Numbered from the stretch's first letter, positions 1 through 13,031 are shown. The stretch is 64,000 nucleotides of DNA from Uranotaenia lowii (GCF_029784155.1 NC_073693.1:183541802-183605801), one strand, 5' to 3'. The notes: generated by a model from the letters alone, not told the origin. Program-made: numbers and translations.

Positions 1-312
1 ATCTGATGATAAAATAAAATGCATGTGCTGCTGCAATACCAAAGTTCTAATTGATAACAATCGAACACATTCCTTTCATATAAAAATGGGTTTGAATAAA
101 CTCGACTTTTAAAGTAAGACGGATTTGAAACCGATCCTTTGTGATTAAATCATTAGAATATTTTAATCTTAGATACAAGAAGCTTATGTATGGGCCGAAC
201 TGTCTCCTAATTGGTGCATGAGAAACTTCAAAATAGTTGAATAGATGATGCAAAATAATTGATGTAGGTCACTTTCTAAGAATTAAACTTGAAACAAAAA
301 CATTAACGTAAG

Positions 313-3132
313 CAGGGCTGGTAGCGGTTTGATAATGAAATAGTAGGGACTTTAGTGACCAAAATTTGAAAAAAAGTGACCAAATAGTGACTTTGAGGAC
401 CGAAAAAAGTGACCAAATAGTGACTATGTAGAACGAAAAAATAACTTTGAAGTACAAAAAATGTGACCAGTCAGGCCCGTGCGATGGACCCTTCCGGGGG
501 GGTTTTCAAAATTCAAATTTAGATAAAATTAATAACAATACCAAAAATAAACAATTGAAAAGGAAAGGGTTTTCTTACACCATTTGTCACTCATGTTCAA
601 CACAAAAACTAAAAAAATGACTGATAAACTAAATTTTGGAAACATATTACTATGAATGTTTCAAATTTTCGATAAGTCAAGAAAGTAAGAAATAAATTAG
701 TTTCAGAAGAATTTCTTAGCAAATTTAAAATTAAAAAATATCTGAATTCTAAAATAAATGTCAAATCTTGTACAAAACTTAGCATGAATAGATGTTAGGA
801 AAATGATAATATTTGTTAATTTTTATTCATCTAAATTTGGAATTCTTTTCCTCATTTTTAACTGGAAGTTTAGTGAGAAATTTCGCTGTAATTTTTTAAT
901 CTGAACAAAAAATATTTAATCACGATTTAAAATGTCTAAATTACCGATTACTGAATAAGAAATGAATTTTGAACAGAATTTATTCAATGTTTGATGTTTT
1001 AATTTAATTTTACAAAAAGTAGAATATATTTATAATTATTTTAAAAGTGCCAGTTATAGAAGCCAGACATAAAACCTTTAATAAAGTAAAATCCTCCATG
1101 TTCAACTACACTGACAAAGAAATGTTAGAAAATGAGTAATTACATATGTGAATGATAAAAACTGATAAACAATTAAAAATAATGAGTTCTAAACTTTTGT
1201 TATTAACACTGCGTATTAACATTTATTTTGAAAGTTGCTGCTTAGAACAATTTTTCAAACTTTTTAGATTAATTTTATAAATCATGATCGATCCAAAAAT
1301 ATGATTTCATATAAAAAATATTAATAAAAAGTTTTTAAAGTTTCAATCGCAGGTTTTTAAGCTTTGAATTACAAGCTCTGAGTATTTTGTCTCTTTTGAT
1401 TAAAATTTTGGGTCCTGAAAGAACAGAAGGTTGAAATTATGTTTTTTTTATTTAAAATTTGGAGTTAAAGGCTTATGGCTGAAGAACACGAAAATTTAGA
1501 ATTTAAAACAAGGAAACAATTGTTAAAAAGATGTCTTAAAAATTTAAAAAGTTTGATTAAAAAAATCCGGCAAGTTGATTATAAAATTGAAAAAAAAACT
1601 GTACCATAAAATTCGGTAGATTTATTTAAAAAATTGAAAAATACAGTATGGAAATAAAAAAGATTAATTTTTAAAAACATTTCAGGAAGAGTTTTTTCAA
1701 TAAACATGTTTCATCATAACCATTTTGGTGCTTATTTTTTCAATTATTGATTTGGTAAATAGTGTCCTCAACTAGAAATTTTGTCAAATTCGGCCATTTA
1801 GTTTTGGTAATAAAGAGTTTATTACTAGTAAAATTGATAGATAACTGATTATGGAAAAATGTCATTACAAGTATTTTTGACATCACAGCAGAAAGTGTAA
1901 AAAAAAGTTGATTCTATTTAAAGCTCATTAATTCATATAAAACTTTTATTTCTAAATAATATGTTTTTAATTTGAGTTTTTGTAAAAAGAAAGTGCAGAA
2001 ACTTCTCTTAAGATTTTAAATTATTTTCATTTCAATAACAAACCCACCGTACGATGAAAGGTGTGCTCTGATATGTCTAACCTCACTCGAAAAGCGACGC
2101 GTCGAACTACAGCAAGGTTTTATATTCGACACATTGACCAACCGTATTGACTGTGCTTACATTCTACAACGTGTTAACATTTATGTACCAACGAGAACAC
2201 TTCGACAACGTCAGTTTCTTTCAATTCCTCACCACCGTACTGCCTATGGCCAAAACCACCCTATTGACAAGTGTTGTGAACTTTTTAATTTAGTGTATAA
2301 TTTGTTTAATTTTAATATGTGCAAACGTCGTTTTAAAATAGGCTTAAGAAGAATTTCTTAGTTTTTAAGTCATCAGTCTGTACGGTAATTAAACCAAAGA
2401 CGAAATAAATAATAATAAATTTAAAAGCTGATAGAAATATTGCATACATATTTAGATTCGGCGAACCCAAATTAGTTGAAATTACCGTTTAAATTCATTG
2501 CACCTAAAAAAATGTAATTTTTGTGGCCTTGTGTAAATTTTTACAACACTTTTTTTTTAAGTATTTAGAAGAACAAAAAACACGAAATAAAATTGAATCT
2601 GAAATTGTTTTTTAAAGAATATTTCATATCATCATAACATTTGTTATGACATAAAAAATTTTTTTTTCATAAAAAAAATGGTTCGTTTCAATCTCAATCT
2701 TAGTTACACTTCTTAATAAAAACCCATTCTAACTTAAGACGAGATAGGGTTTTTGTATATCAAGTTTTGAGTTCCAATACAATAGGTTGATTGAACTAAA
2801 AACTAGAATCTACAATCAAAGTTAGTTTCAATTCACGAACGTCAAATAATGTCGTAGATCGAAATGTCTCAAGCCAAGGGTGATACATGCCGAAAAATTT
2901 CTGACTGACTGATCAAGTAATTTACCGTTACTACCGTCAATATTAACACGCGCAATTCAAATTACTCTTTCATTGGTTTATTATCGGTGAAAAAAGTGAC
3001 TTTTGGTGATAAAAGTGACCATTTTTCGGAAAATAGTGACTTTAGTGACCAAATGATGAAAAAAGTGACTTTTTAGTGACTGACCCAAAAAAAGTGACCA
3101 AGTCACTAAAAAGTGACTCGCTACCAGCCCTG
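313..3132. mobile_element. Non-autonomous DNA transposon with CAGGGCTGGTAGCG inverted ends
   Basis: The two ends are perfect 14-bp inverted repeats: CAGGGCTGGTAGCG at 313-326 and its complement at 3119-3132. The flanks share CGTAAG directly outside both ends (307-312 and 3133-3138), giving a 6-bp target duplication. Just inside each end are degenerate repeats of AAAAGTGACCAAATAGTGAC type (345-470 and 2985-3115), so the subterminal regions also form an inverted repeat. The interior is AT-rich and holds only a retrotransposon fragment, so no transposase is visible. CAGGG-type ends are typical of the hAT superfamily, but hAT duplications are usually 8 bp, so the superfamily is uncertain. Confidence 0.7.
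2041..2422 (+). pseudogene. 3' fragment of a CR1/Jockey-type non-LTR retrotransposon
   Basis: An open frame from about 2041 to a TAG at 2359-2361 translates to the C-terminal tail of a reverse-transcriptase polyprotein. It shows features shared by insect CR1/Jockey ORF2 tails: RCALICLTSLEKRR, then IPHHRTAYGQNHPID, then LFNFNM. The short downstream stretch ends in an AAATAATAATAAAT-like tail near 2422, as expected for a 3' end. The 5' part of the element, including EN and RT, is absent, so this is a dead 5'-truncated copy. It lies inside the 313-3132 DNA element. The family call is by recognition of the tail motif and was not tested by alignment. Confidence 0.65.
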
Positions 3133-3240
3133 CGTAAGTTAACGTCGATTTGATAAAATGAATATTATTTTTCTCCAAATGAAAAGCGTTAAAAAAAATT
3201 AAAACACCTGATTAAAATAAATAGTTCAATAAATACATTT

Positions 3241-3499
3241 CAGATTCAGGTTCAGATTTCAGATTCAGATTTCAATTCAGATTTTAGTTTAAGATTCAGA
3301 TTTCAGATTCAGATTTCAGATTTCAGATTTCAGATTTCAGATTCAGATTCAGATTTCAGATTCAGATTTCTGATTCAGATTTCAGATTCAGATTTCAGAT
3401 TCAGATTTCAGATTCAGATTTCTGATTCAGATTTCAGATTTAGATTTCAGATTCAGATTTCAGATTTCAGATTTCAGATTTCAGATTTCAGATTTCAGA
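3241..3499. repeat. TTCAGATT minisatellite
   Basis: About 260 bp of alternating 6- and 7-base units (CAGATT and TCAGATT) with occasional CTGATT variants. It is a simple tandem array with a sharp end at 3499, where unique sequence resumes. Confidence 0.95.
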
Positions 3500-4165
3500 T
3501 TGTGTTTGCTATATTTTTACTTAGAGGCGAAACCTGCTAGTTACGTATTAAGGTAAATACAACAATTAGGTATTTCGCGCTTGATGCTTTGTGTTTGCAA
3601 GGAAAAGGAGCCGATTATTGAGAATATTTGAATGCAACCAGCCACAAGATTACCGGAATCAGGAAGAATTGAGAGACAGCACTGGTGGAAACCTATCACT
3701 TTTCAATGGAGTTTGGTGAGATAGTATTTTTTTGAAAATCATTTTTTTATCATATTTATATTATTCTTTTGCTTACTTATACTATTTGAATTTTGAAAGT
3801 TTGTCTACTGCCATAAGTTATTGCATACTTAAAGGCGCAATGAATTTATGAAGTTCCTATTATACTCTCACGATGGACATATTTTGGAATAAATATTCTT
3901 TTAAATACAATTTTTTGATGTTCTGGCACATTTTTGTAGAAATTGCGATCTTTGTAAGACATACAGGGATCAAAAATCCGTATTCTGTAGGTACTATAAT
4001 CTTAAATAATTTTGTTGAAATGAAATTATCAACGCAGGTTTCAGAAGTCAGCCAATGGTTTTCAAACTGTCTTATTTTTTTATTGTTAAAACATAATAAC
4101 CATACCAGTCGGTTAACAAATAATTCTATTGACATGACCCGAGTTATTAGTTTAAACATTTAAAC

Positions 4166-4210
4166 AAGACAAATACTTAACGAACTGATCATTTTGTTAA
4201 GTATTGTCTT
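4166..4210. repeat. Short hairpin (inverted repeat)
   Basis: AAGACAAATACTTAAC at 4166-4181 is mirrored by GTTAAGTATTGTCTT at 4196-4210 with one base deleted and a 14-nt loop. It could be a small structured RNA or a relic of a MITE; nothing else marks it. Confidence 0.5.
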
Positions 4211-5799
4211 GATTATGTTAAAAAATTGATGTATTTTCACCGCTCTGGAGAAAGAGCTCCAATTGAATTTTTGTTTCGGGGTGTAAATGTCAATATTTTA
4301 ATTCTATTCTCTGTAGTATGTTTGCCGAGGTCGGGATTTATTGATGAAATTTAAAGAGGTCAGCAGTATTCTCGGATTTATTGGGAAATTCAGATGAAAA
4401 CATAAAGCACAAAAATCACAGAAACTCTTCAGGGTGAAGAATTTCTTGGTGAAAATCGTATTCCTGTGATCATTTCAGGCTTCATTTTAAATTCATCAAT
4501 GATGAAAAACAGATTAGGGTATTTGTGATCAAATCACCGCATGTTAACCTAAATATGATTACCCTATGGGCAAACATACTGTCAAAATTCATGAAAATCG
4601 CTATTTAAAGCATGATTAACCTGTAGTTCGTGCAGATTCCACTCATCGAATGATAAAAGAATAAATTGGAAATAAATGGTACAACACAGAATATACCGCA
4701 AAATAAAAAAAAGCCATTCCCGCGTGCTCATTTATACCTATATAGGAAATTTTCTCTCTGTCTCACGAATATCACAGATATACTTATTTTTCGATTTTGG
4801 GGAAAAATAACACGGAACACTATGCCATGTTGAGTGATCCAAAAAAAAAACGGAGCAAACACAAGTGGAAAACCCGAACGGAAAGAACAACAACAAAATG
4901 AAAATGAAAATGTCGGCAGCTATGGCACAGAAGCGTCAGCTCAGCTAGAGAACTATAAGCCATCCCCGACTAGTAGTATATGCATGCAGAAATCGTAACA
5001 CAAGCATCAGCATCATCAACATCAGCAGGAGCAGCATAGGAAAAGTTTGTGTCGACGGAAAAAGTCCAATAAATATTTCGTTATAGTAAACCACTTTTCC
5101 CGGATGATTCTCTCTAGTCTCATTTCATTTGTCTGAAATCAGGAAAAGCTGAACCTCAGTCGAAAATTTGACGTCGCGTTGTACACATCTCCTTCTTTAT
5201 GTATTTCTTTTCCGTTTGTGAAGCAATCTTCTAATACAAAATGAATAACAATACATTAGTAGAAAATAGTGTAATCATTGCCAGTGATGATCTGCTGACT
5301 AAATACATAGTGGAGAAGAAGTGACCTAGAGTGTACGCTTTAAAAATATATATCATGGCGTTTAAATTATTGATTTACTGTGTTCGACTTGATGGATGAA
5401 CGGTGCAAAGTCATGTTTTTCCTTAGCTGCGGATAGTCACTGCGGATAAAACAGGAGGGAAATACGCTAGGATTGTTTGTGACTTATGCGTTAGATGACA
5501 AGAAAATCGTAAATATTGAATTTCATAAATGTGGTGCATCAAGGGTGAATGTGGCTGTAACATGCAAATGCACCTACATTCGAAATTCTCATTTTTTCAT
5601 TTATCGATTTTTCACCAAGTAAAATAATGAGTGAAGCAGAGTGTCTCAGGGCTTTAGTATCTTTTTTTCTTTCTTTTATTATGATAATTTCAGGTGTGCT
5701 AAGTCCTCGTGAATAAAATCGCACCTTGCTTCGTTAGTTATCCTGTTCATCTTAGGCAAGTTATTTATTTTTGTGAGCAGTGATGATGAAAAAGTGAAT

Positions 5800-5893
5800 A
5801 TGGAGCTTACTCGACGGTCAGATGAGGAAATAAAGCAAGCAAACGTATCAAAAATCAGGAGCATCGTGATGAAAGAAAGTCCTTTGAGACAAG
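5800..5893 (+). CDS. Possible small N-terminal coding exon
   Basis: An ATG at 5800 opens a frame of 31 codons plus one base that reads directly into a good splice-donor match (AAG|GTCAGT at 5894-5899). The encoded N-terminus, MELTRRSDEEIKQANVSK followed by IRSIVMKESPLRQ, is polar and charged, and does not resemble translated AT-rich junk. Without splicing the frame stops after about 36 codons. No downstream partner exon in the matching phase could be identified; it could lie in the gap or far to the right. It does not resemble any family I recognise. The call rests only on the ATG, codon content and donor, so it is weak. Confidence 0.2.
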
Positions 5894-6701
5894 GTCAGTT
5901 TTCAGTGTAACATTCTTGTTAGTCGGAAGAAAAAATATCATTGTGTTATGAAACAATAGCGCAAAATAGATCATATTTGTCACGATGGATCGAAAAACTA
6001 TCACCTAGATAGTGCTGGCATTTGAGAGTGTAAATGTGCTATTGAAAATGATAACGTTGGAGCAAATGGGAAAGGTCCTGGTTTGCAACGGGACCTAGTT
6101 TTTTTTCGGTGCTAGTGAGACACTGTATTGCTAATGAAAGTTTGCATCAAATGATACTGGAATTGAAAAGTGATTACAGAAGGGCATGGGAAAAATCACA
6201 AGAATGAAGAAAGTGTGCAATTTTGTTCTGTTAAAACTCGACTCCGGTGCCTGTGCTATTGGTCAAGGATAACGCACACGGATATTGCAGATTGCTGCTA
6301 TTTGTTTTACATTTGATTTCATAATATATGCCAAGAAAGAAGATGATATATGGTACGGATATATGCATGTCAGACATAGCCTGCGCGTTGATAGTCATTC
6401 TAAAAAGTGAGTATTTATAGGCTTTATTCAAGAAATTATTGACTTTTCATTTACAAAGGATCCTAAATAAGGGAAAACAGTTGCAGCAGTATGCTTGTGG
6501 TCATTAGAAACAAACGAACCTTTCATTAATTATCTATCTCAAGAAGCCGTTTGTGGTTGCATAACCGTTTTCCACCAAAAGGACAAGCTTGAGGCTGGCT
6601 TGGTGTAATCGAGAAAAGCGTCCTTAAACCAAATGCTGCATGTTTTGATACTAGGAACTGGTATGTGTAAGTTGATGTGTACAAATGAGCTCGTGGCGAA
6701 A

Positions 6702-7201
6702 NNNNNNNNNNNNNNNNNNNNNNNNNNNNNNNNNNNNNNNNNNNNNNNNNNNNNNNNNNNNNNNNNNNNNNNNNNNNNNNNNNNNNNNNNNNNNNNNNNN
6801 NNNNNNNNNNNNNNNNNNNNNNNNNNNNNNNNNNNNNNNNNNNNNNNNNNNNNNNNNNNNNNNNNNNNNNNNNNNNNNNNNNNNNNNNNNNNNNNNNNNN
6901 NNNNNNNNNNNNNNNNNNNNNNNNNNNNNNNNNNNNNNNNNNNNNNNNNNNNNNNNNNNNNNNNNNNNNNNNNNNNNNNNNNNNNNNNNNNNNNNNNNNN
7001 NNNNNNNNNNNNNNNNNNNNNNNNNNNNNNNNNNNNNNNNNNNNNNNNNNNNNNNNNNNNNNNNNNNNNNNNNNNNNNNNNNNNNNNNNNNNNNNNNNNN
7101 NNNNNNNNNNNNNNNNNNNNNNNNNNNNNNNNNNNNNNNNNNNNNNNNNNNNNNNNNNNNNNNNNNNNNNNNNNNNNNNNNNNNNNNNNNNNNNNNNNNN
7201 N
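6702..7201. other. Assembly gap of 500 N
   Basis: Exactly 500 undetermined bases, the conventional placeholder for a scaffold gap of unknown size. Any frame read across it is meaningless. Confidence 1.
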
Positions 7202-8143
7202 CTGGGATGTTTTTTTTTTCTCGGGTTTTACTGCTTAAACGGGACAATTTGTAACCGCACAGCCTCGTCGACAATCAATCACTGCGTTTTTGCTCTTCAA
7301 TTTATATTAATAGTACCAGCTTATAGTAGATTTTCTTCTCTATCATTCGCACTCGCGCCCGTAGATTTAAATTCTGGCAAAAATGACAGTTATCGGTCTT
7401 GTTACATTCATTAGCCAGCAAACGTACAGAAATTGATAAATTTTCCGAAATTGTAATTGTAGTCAGTGGAGCACCAAGCTGACGAGAAAACGGTGTTCGA
7501 AAATATATTTACATACTGATTTATTTTCACTCGCACCCGGCGACGTTGTTAGCGTCTCGACGCCAAAATTAACACTAGTAGCCAATCCGTTATTTAAAAC
7601 ATAAAATATCTGGCCTCTCTCCGCAATATGTGTTTAAGATTGAAATGTTTATAAATACGTAATGTATGTGTTGATTTTGAGAGTTTTCGGTAATAAGGAT
7701 TGGTACATATTTATATATTTTGGCTATAATTTTGCTCGGTTTTTCCTTTTTTACTGTCTTAGGATTGGTGCAAGACAGCTCATCGGAATGTCAGTAAACG
7801 TGGTTCAAGAATAAGCCCATTTGCAGAGAATGAACGGACATCGGAGTTCTCGCGTGGCACACATGTTTCATCTGCCACGTTGAATCTCCCATATTTTGGT
7901 ATGAGATTTTCTTTTTTTTTGGCACGTTACGTGCTCTCTCGTGAGGATGTAACAAACGAAAAATCGCAGCACATATGCCCGAATAAATGTGTGCTTGAGG
8001 TCGGTTTTGTTGTGCTATAATAAAATGATTTTATTCTTATCAAGCGCAAGCTTGGGTGGTCATTCCGTATCCCCAACTAGATAAATAAACGTAAATTCAA
8101 CTTCATACGTTTGGCTGTATGAGTCTACTTGTACGGTGATGTA
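7202..8143. other. Unassigned sequence right of gap 1
   Basis: No gene or element ends were recognised. The first few hundred bases are moderately GC-rich in patches (around 7340-7360 and 7530-7560). Confidence 0.4.
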
Positions 8144-8180
8144 TATAAATACGTACATCCAAGCATAGCAACGTTTCAGT
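8144..8180 (+). promoter_or_regulatory. Candidate core promoter: TATA box plus TCAGT initiator
   Basis: TATAAA at 8144-8149 is followed by the arthropod initiator word TCAGT at 8176-8180. Taking the A at 8178 as +1 places the TATA box at about -34 to -29, within the usual spacing range. A possible first-exon donor (GTATGA) occurs at 8225. The next plus-strand host gene starts at 25782 immediately after a splice acceptor, so this could be its promoter, with an intron of about 17.5 kb. That link is inference only. Confidence 0.3.
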
Positions 8181-8639
8181 TGATATATTGGAAAATCATT
8201 TCAATGATGAAAAGTGAAGGAAACGTATGAGACTTCTGCTACATTTGGGTATATTTCAATTGACTAACGCGATTTTTACGCATCGCGTTTAAATATATAA
8301 ACAACAATGAGTTTACAAAGCTTTGAAAGTATCCCAAAACACTCGAGTTTGGAAGTTACAAAACATACGGAGTGTGGGATTAGATCTGATCATCGGCGAA
8401 CGGATGCACATTGATACACATTGAGATATACACAAACGACATCGTGTCGTGGCAATATCTGCATTAATATTGTTCTTGCTGATAAATAGTGGATGTCCGC
8501 AGTGTCACAGAGAATTGTAAAAGATATAAAATGAACTAGAACTGATAAGATGAATAACAGGAGATTGCTGTAAGAATAAGGAAGCCAATAAAACACACAG
8601 CATCGTTAAAATAGACCAAAAAGTTCGGAAAATCAAAAT

Positions 8640-10555
8640 TCGTAAACAAAAAAAGTCAATTTGGAGTAGAAAATCATCTTCAATCGTCAGTTCAGCTCAT
8701 CCATTGGGATAATTGAAAAAAAAAAAAACTGTAACACCATGCTAATTCACATGGCTAAGCGATGACTTTTCTCAGTGTGAAGAATCTGATTCTCATAAAT
8801 ATTCCTATGACCAATGATGCTCTGCAGTCGATGATAGCCCAATATGATTGGGAACCAAAGAAAGAATAAAACCAAATAAAATTGAGCCGTTGCCATCCGC
8901 CAATGTGGATCGCCGCTAGTAGGTATGCATCATTTCTCGAGATTAATTGCCATACCGCAAAACTTTAAGAATGCTGCTGTCTTCCAAAATTTTTAAATAT
9001 GTATCAGAACACTGTTCCCTACTCTAAATGGAGGAATAATTTAGTCTTAGAACATGAAACAATGCACCAACCAGAAATCCAAATTTCTCAAAAAGTCAAC
9101 TCTTTTTTTCAAGCAACTTAGCTCCAAAAAAAAACAACAAATGATAACTCAGTAGAAGAAACTTCAAATCTCGAATCTGGAAAACAGAAAATAGAAAAAT
9201 ATGAGACTTTTCTAATTTCTTTTTTCAATTTTACTTAATTATCCGACTTTTTGGATATGTTAAAGAAAACAAAACTAAAAATTGGGGAAAAACTCTGATT
9301 TTCTTTTATTGTTTTGCTATGATTTTTTTCTGACTAGATATCGGGGTTAATTTAATTTCGAATCTTTTTCTTTATTAGATCACTTTTTTTCAATCCTTTT
9401 TCTTCAAATAACAGTTTTAAACTATAAAATTTATCAGATTTTCAAATTTTCCATTTTTTTTATATTCTGATTTCCTTAATTTGCTGATTGTTATAATTTT
9501 TTAATTTCTGAATTCATGACTTACGGAATTTCTGATTTTATAATTTCCTGCGAATCTGATTTTATTCGGATTTTCTGGTTCCTGACTTTTCGAAATTCTA
9601 ATTTTCTATTATTATAATTTTCCCATCTTCTGATTTTCTAATTTTCTTGATTTTCTGATTTTCAGGTTTGCTGATTTTAAGATGTTTTGATATTCTGATT
9701 GTTTAAAAACATTTTCAGGTTTTTCGTCATTTCAAGTTTCTTAGATTTTTTTAAGATTTTATATATTTTTAGTTGTTTTTAGGCCGCAACAGGTTTCAAA
9801 TCCTTTTTTTCACTCAGATTGTGAACATCGCGAAGGGGGGTAATAAAAAATAATGCGAAAAACAAATGAATTGGAATCAATTGCATGAAAGCTTGTATGC
9901 AACAAAATTTCATACTATATCGTTGCACAAAACCTATTAATCATTTAATTTTCCATCGAAAAATTATATAAAATCTAGGATTCAAAAGGTGTAAAGGTCT
10001 TACACAATTTGGTTTTTTGATCTTGTAATCTTTCGGATGTTTCATTATTTTTCAAAATTTACATAAAATACTTCAAACTTTATTTATTCCCCTCTTCTTG
10101 ATTTTTGGAAACTTTGAAGGAGGGGAGGGCTTGGGGTGACATTAAAAGAAATTGATATTTGTTCCAGCCTTATTGAGTTTTATTAGTGACATTACCATTC
10201 TTGTGGCATTCGTGTCATATTTAAAAAATATCTAAAATTTCAATGATGTTATGTTTTTTTTCGATTTCGATGTTTTTTTTTAACTTTTTGTTTTTATTTT
10301 TTAAAGACGTTAGAATTGATAGACTGTTTGAGTTTTTTTGAATTTTTATTTCCTATTTTATATTTTTTCCTATTTCCTTTTTTTTTATTTTCAAAATATT
10401 CTAGATTTATAGGCTTTTTAAGAACTTTCAGATTTATTGCCTTCAAAAAATGTTTGACTTTTTAAGATTTCTTATATTTATGACTTTATAAATATTTGGG
10501 ATTTTTAATATTTTCAAGATTATTGTATTTTTTTTTCAATTTTTATGTTTTTAAA
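8640..10555. repeat. AT-rich low-complexity stretch with TTTTCTGATTTT-like reiterations
   Basis: No coding potential. Between about 9180 and 9790 the plus strand is strongly T-rich and repeats words close to TTTTCTGATTTTC many times with irregular spacing, like a decayed tandem array. The rest is AT-rich sequence with no recognised element. Confidence 0.5.
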
Positions 10556-11561
10556 ATCTATTATAGAGATGTACCGAATAGTGGTGTTCGGCGAACGGCC
10601 GAATACCGAATATTGACCTGTTCGGCCAAACGAATGTTCGGTTGAATATTCTTTCAAGTTTTTTTTTTATAAAAATACAAAAGCTCTTATTTCAATTTCC
10701 TACTATTTCTTCCATCTTAATGTCCCTCATGCTTTTGAGTTTATTATTTTCAACCAAATGATATTACCATGTGACTTTTTTCAATGAGGGGTCTCTCTGA
10801 TTTTCAAAAATTTCACCAATAACTGAAAGGACATCAGATGACTTGTCGCTTCTAGGGCGTACATCTAACATCACCAAAGAGAATAGGTTCCTGTGAAATC
10901 TGGGATAAAACAAATCAAAACAGAAACAAAGCAATTCGATAATGTTTATTTAAATTTGATGAAATTTGAATTTGAGCAAGATATCTTCAAAATAGTTGTT
11001 TAAAAGAACGATGATCTCCAACCTTAAGCATACCATACTTTCTACCACACGGTCGAGCAATTCAAGGCGATTTTTATTGAAAATTGTAAAAGAAAGCGCA
11101 AATCTGAACAACATGTTGGCCAAAAACATACAAGAAAGAAAGGAAAGTGAAATTTCAAGTTTTCATTGAATCACAGCAGCAGCAATCGTATCTAGAGATA
11201 AAACAAACATTTAGGGGAGATAAGGGCATAATGGTCACCTTAAGGAAAACGCTTATTTAACCATAGAGAAGCTATAATATGTGAATCATTGTTTCGTGTT
11301 CAGACTCTCAAATGATCTATTTCCTAATTGGATGAAACTTGAAAAAGTATTATCTACTAAACGTTTAAAAATGCATTTTAAAAATTTTTGTCGAAAGCTG
11401 AAAACCAGTCACTGTAGGGGCATAATGAGAACCCCCTGAGGCAGTATAAGCACCATTAACCGAAGCACGATGAGCGTTTTCTTCCGGGGAATCTAGCAGC
11501 GAATTCGACTCGATGAAGTCAACTGAATAATAGAGCTACAGCTTGACTTGTTTCATCTGAC

Positions 11562-11630
11562 GATTTGGCCTCTTGGTAAGGTGTCCGAGAGGTAATCAGT
11601 AGACTCGAGTTCGATTCCTGGTCAAGGTGA
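11562..11630 (+). other. tRNA-like Pol III promoter module in left arm of the TA element
   Basis: An A-box-like TGGCCTCTTGG at 11566-11576 and a B-box GTTCGATTCC at 11609-11618 are spaced as in a tRNA gene. No cloverleaf closes convincingly, so this is a tRNA-derived SINE head or decayed tRNA. A second copy lies inverted in the right arm. Confidence 0.5.
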
Positions 11631-12127
11631 TTTTTTTTTCATTTATCATTCATGATCGATGCATTTTGCACTCAACGGTGAGGCGCAGATTAATCAAACA
11701 ATTAACATATGCTCATACATTAGGTTTCTGGTGTTTTGTCTGACGGATGTTACTACTAGCCGTATAAGACCAAGCCCACCGCAAGTTGCTATTTCGGTCG
11801 GTATTTTAGATGTTTTGATTGGTTGCGTTTCTATCAACTTACTTATTTTCGCACCCATTGTAGCGATCCAGGTTGCTATTTGTGTTTGTTTATTTTCTGA
11901 TAGCGACTACCGGCTGCGTTGCTACCGGGTTGCTACATAAACGCATCCTGTAACAACCTACTGCTCGAATGCTATTTCTCGAATCAAGTTAGCAACTGTT
12001 GGTGCGATGATGGGTTGACAAATATGTTGCTGAATGTACTCGATTCGAGGTTTAGCAACCATTGGTGGGCATGGTCTAATGTAACAATAAAAAAAATCAA
12101 CCATTAATGGTATGTGAAAAAAAATCC

Positions 12128-12195
12128 CCTCGAACAGGAATCGAACTCTAGTCTATTGATTACCTCTCCGACACCTTACCAATAGGCCAAATCGA
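12128..12195 (-). other. tRNA-like Pol III promoter module in right arm of the TA element
   Basis: This is the mirror copy of the 11562-11630 module. On the minus strand it reads A-box TGGCCTATTGG (12179-12189) and B-box GTTCGATTCC (12138-12147). The A-box fits the tRNA consensus better than the left copy does. Confidence 0.5.
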
Positions 12196-12264
12196 AAGAC
12201 GAAACAAGTCAAGCTGTAGCTCTATTATTCAGTTGACTTCATCGAGTTGAATTCGCTGCAAGAT

Positions 12265-13031
12265 TAGGGTTACCATATCCTTCAACGCCAAAAAGAGTAC
12301 GTTGAAATCATTTTTCTAAATATTTGAGAGAAACGGGAGAAACCAGGAAATTTAAGTTCAAAGAGTGACAATTAGTTGTTAGTCATGTGAATGACGTGGC
12401 AATTATGTCTTTTCAAAAAATACTTTTACAAATTGAAAGCTTTCGTTTTTAGTTTTTATTTTATTTTCCTACAGATTTTTAGTGAAAAGTCAAAGGGTCA
12501 TTGGATTATTTGAAGAGATAGAGATAAGATCATCGCAAACATGAGAAAATGATTGCGATGAAGTATTTGCCAACTGCTTGGGTGCTAATTGCATATTAAA
12601 AGGCGCTGATTGCCTGCACAGTTTATTTCGACACCTGGGAGAAGCGGTATTAGTACTTTCGAAGCTGTTATATTTTTTACTTATAAAAAGTACTGCTGAT
12701 GAAACAGAAAACTTATTTGTAACGAAAAATTTAGATTTTAATCGATTTGTGATGCTTTTCATTTTAATTCATCGTTTGGAAAACTCAGTAAAATAGAGAA
12801 ACCTGAAATACCGTGCCATGAATGCATAAAGTGTTGCATTTCTTTCGGACTTCATGTATATAAAGGAACCCAAACTTAAGAACTGGAAGAAAAAAGTTCG
12901 TTTCTCTGATGAGATGTCTTTCAACAAAAAAAAGAATACATTCCACAAGATTTAACGAAAAGAAGAATACGCTCATTTCTCGATCGAAAAAGAGTACATG
13001 TACTCTTAAAAGAGTACGTATGGTAACCCTA
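12265..13031. mobile_element. Nested MITE with TAGGGTTACCATA ends
   Basis: Perfect 13-bp inverted ends, TAGGGTTACCATA and its complement, are flanked by TGCAAGAT (12257-12264) and TGCTAGAT (13032-13039), an 8-bp duplication with one mismatch. The insertion point is confirmed by the opposite arm of the host element, where the uninterrupted block GCTAGATTCCCCGG can be read in reverse near 11488-11501. The end sequence and 8-bp duplication suggest a non-autonomous hAT. Short internal ORFs look random. Confidence 0.75.

Larger units (their letters stand above)
3500..6701. other. Unassigned, largely unique sequence left of gap 1
   Basis: There are no convincing long ORFs and no recognisable element ends. 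From about 4880 to 6650 the base composition is less AT-extreme than in the flanks, and it contains several initiator-like TCAGT words (for example 5156-5160) and a donor-like GTGAGT at 6407. This is compatible with regulatory or untranslated-exon sequence. Apart from the small exon candidate at 5800-5893, no individual feature can be supported. Confidence 0.3.

Noticed and set aside
6633..7274. Long open frames on both strands around 6633-7274 and 23823-24504
   Set aside because: They are open only because they run through 500 N; the real residues on either side are unrelated.
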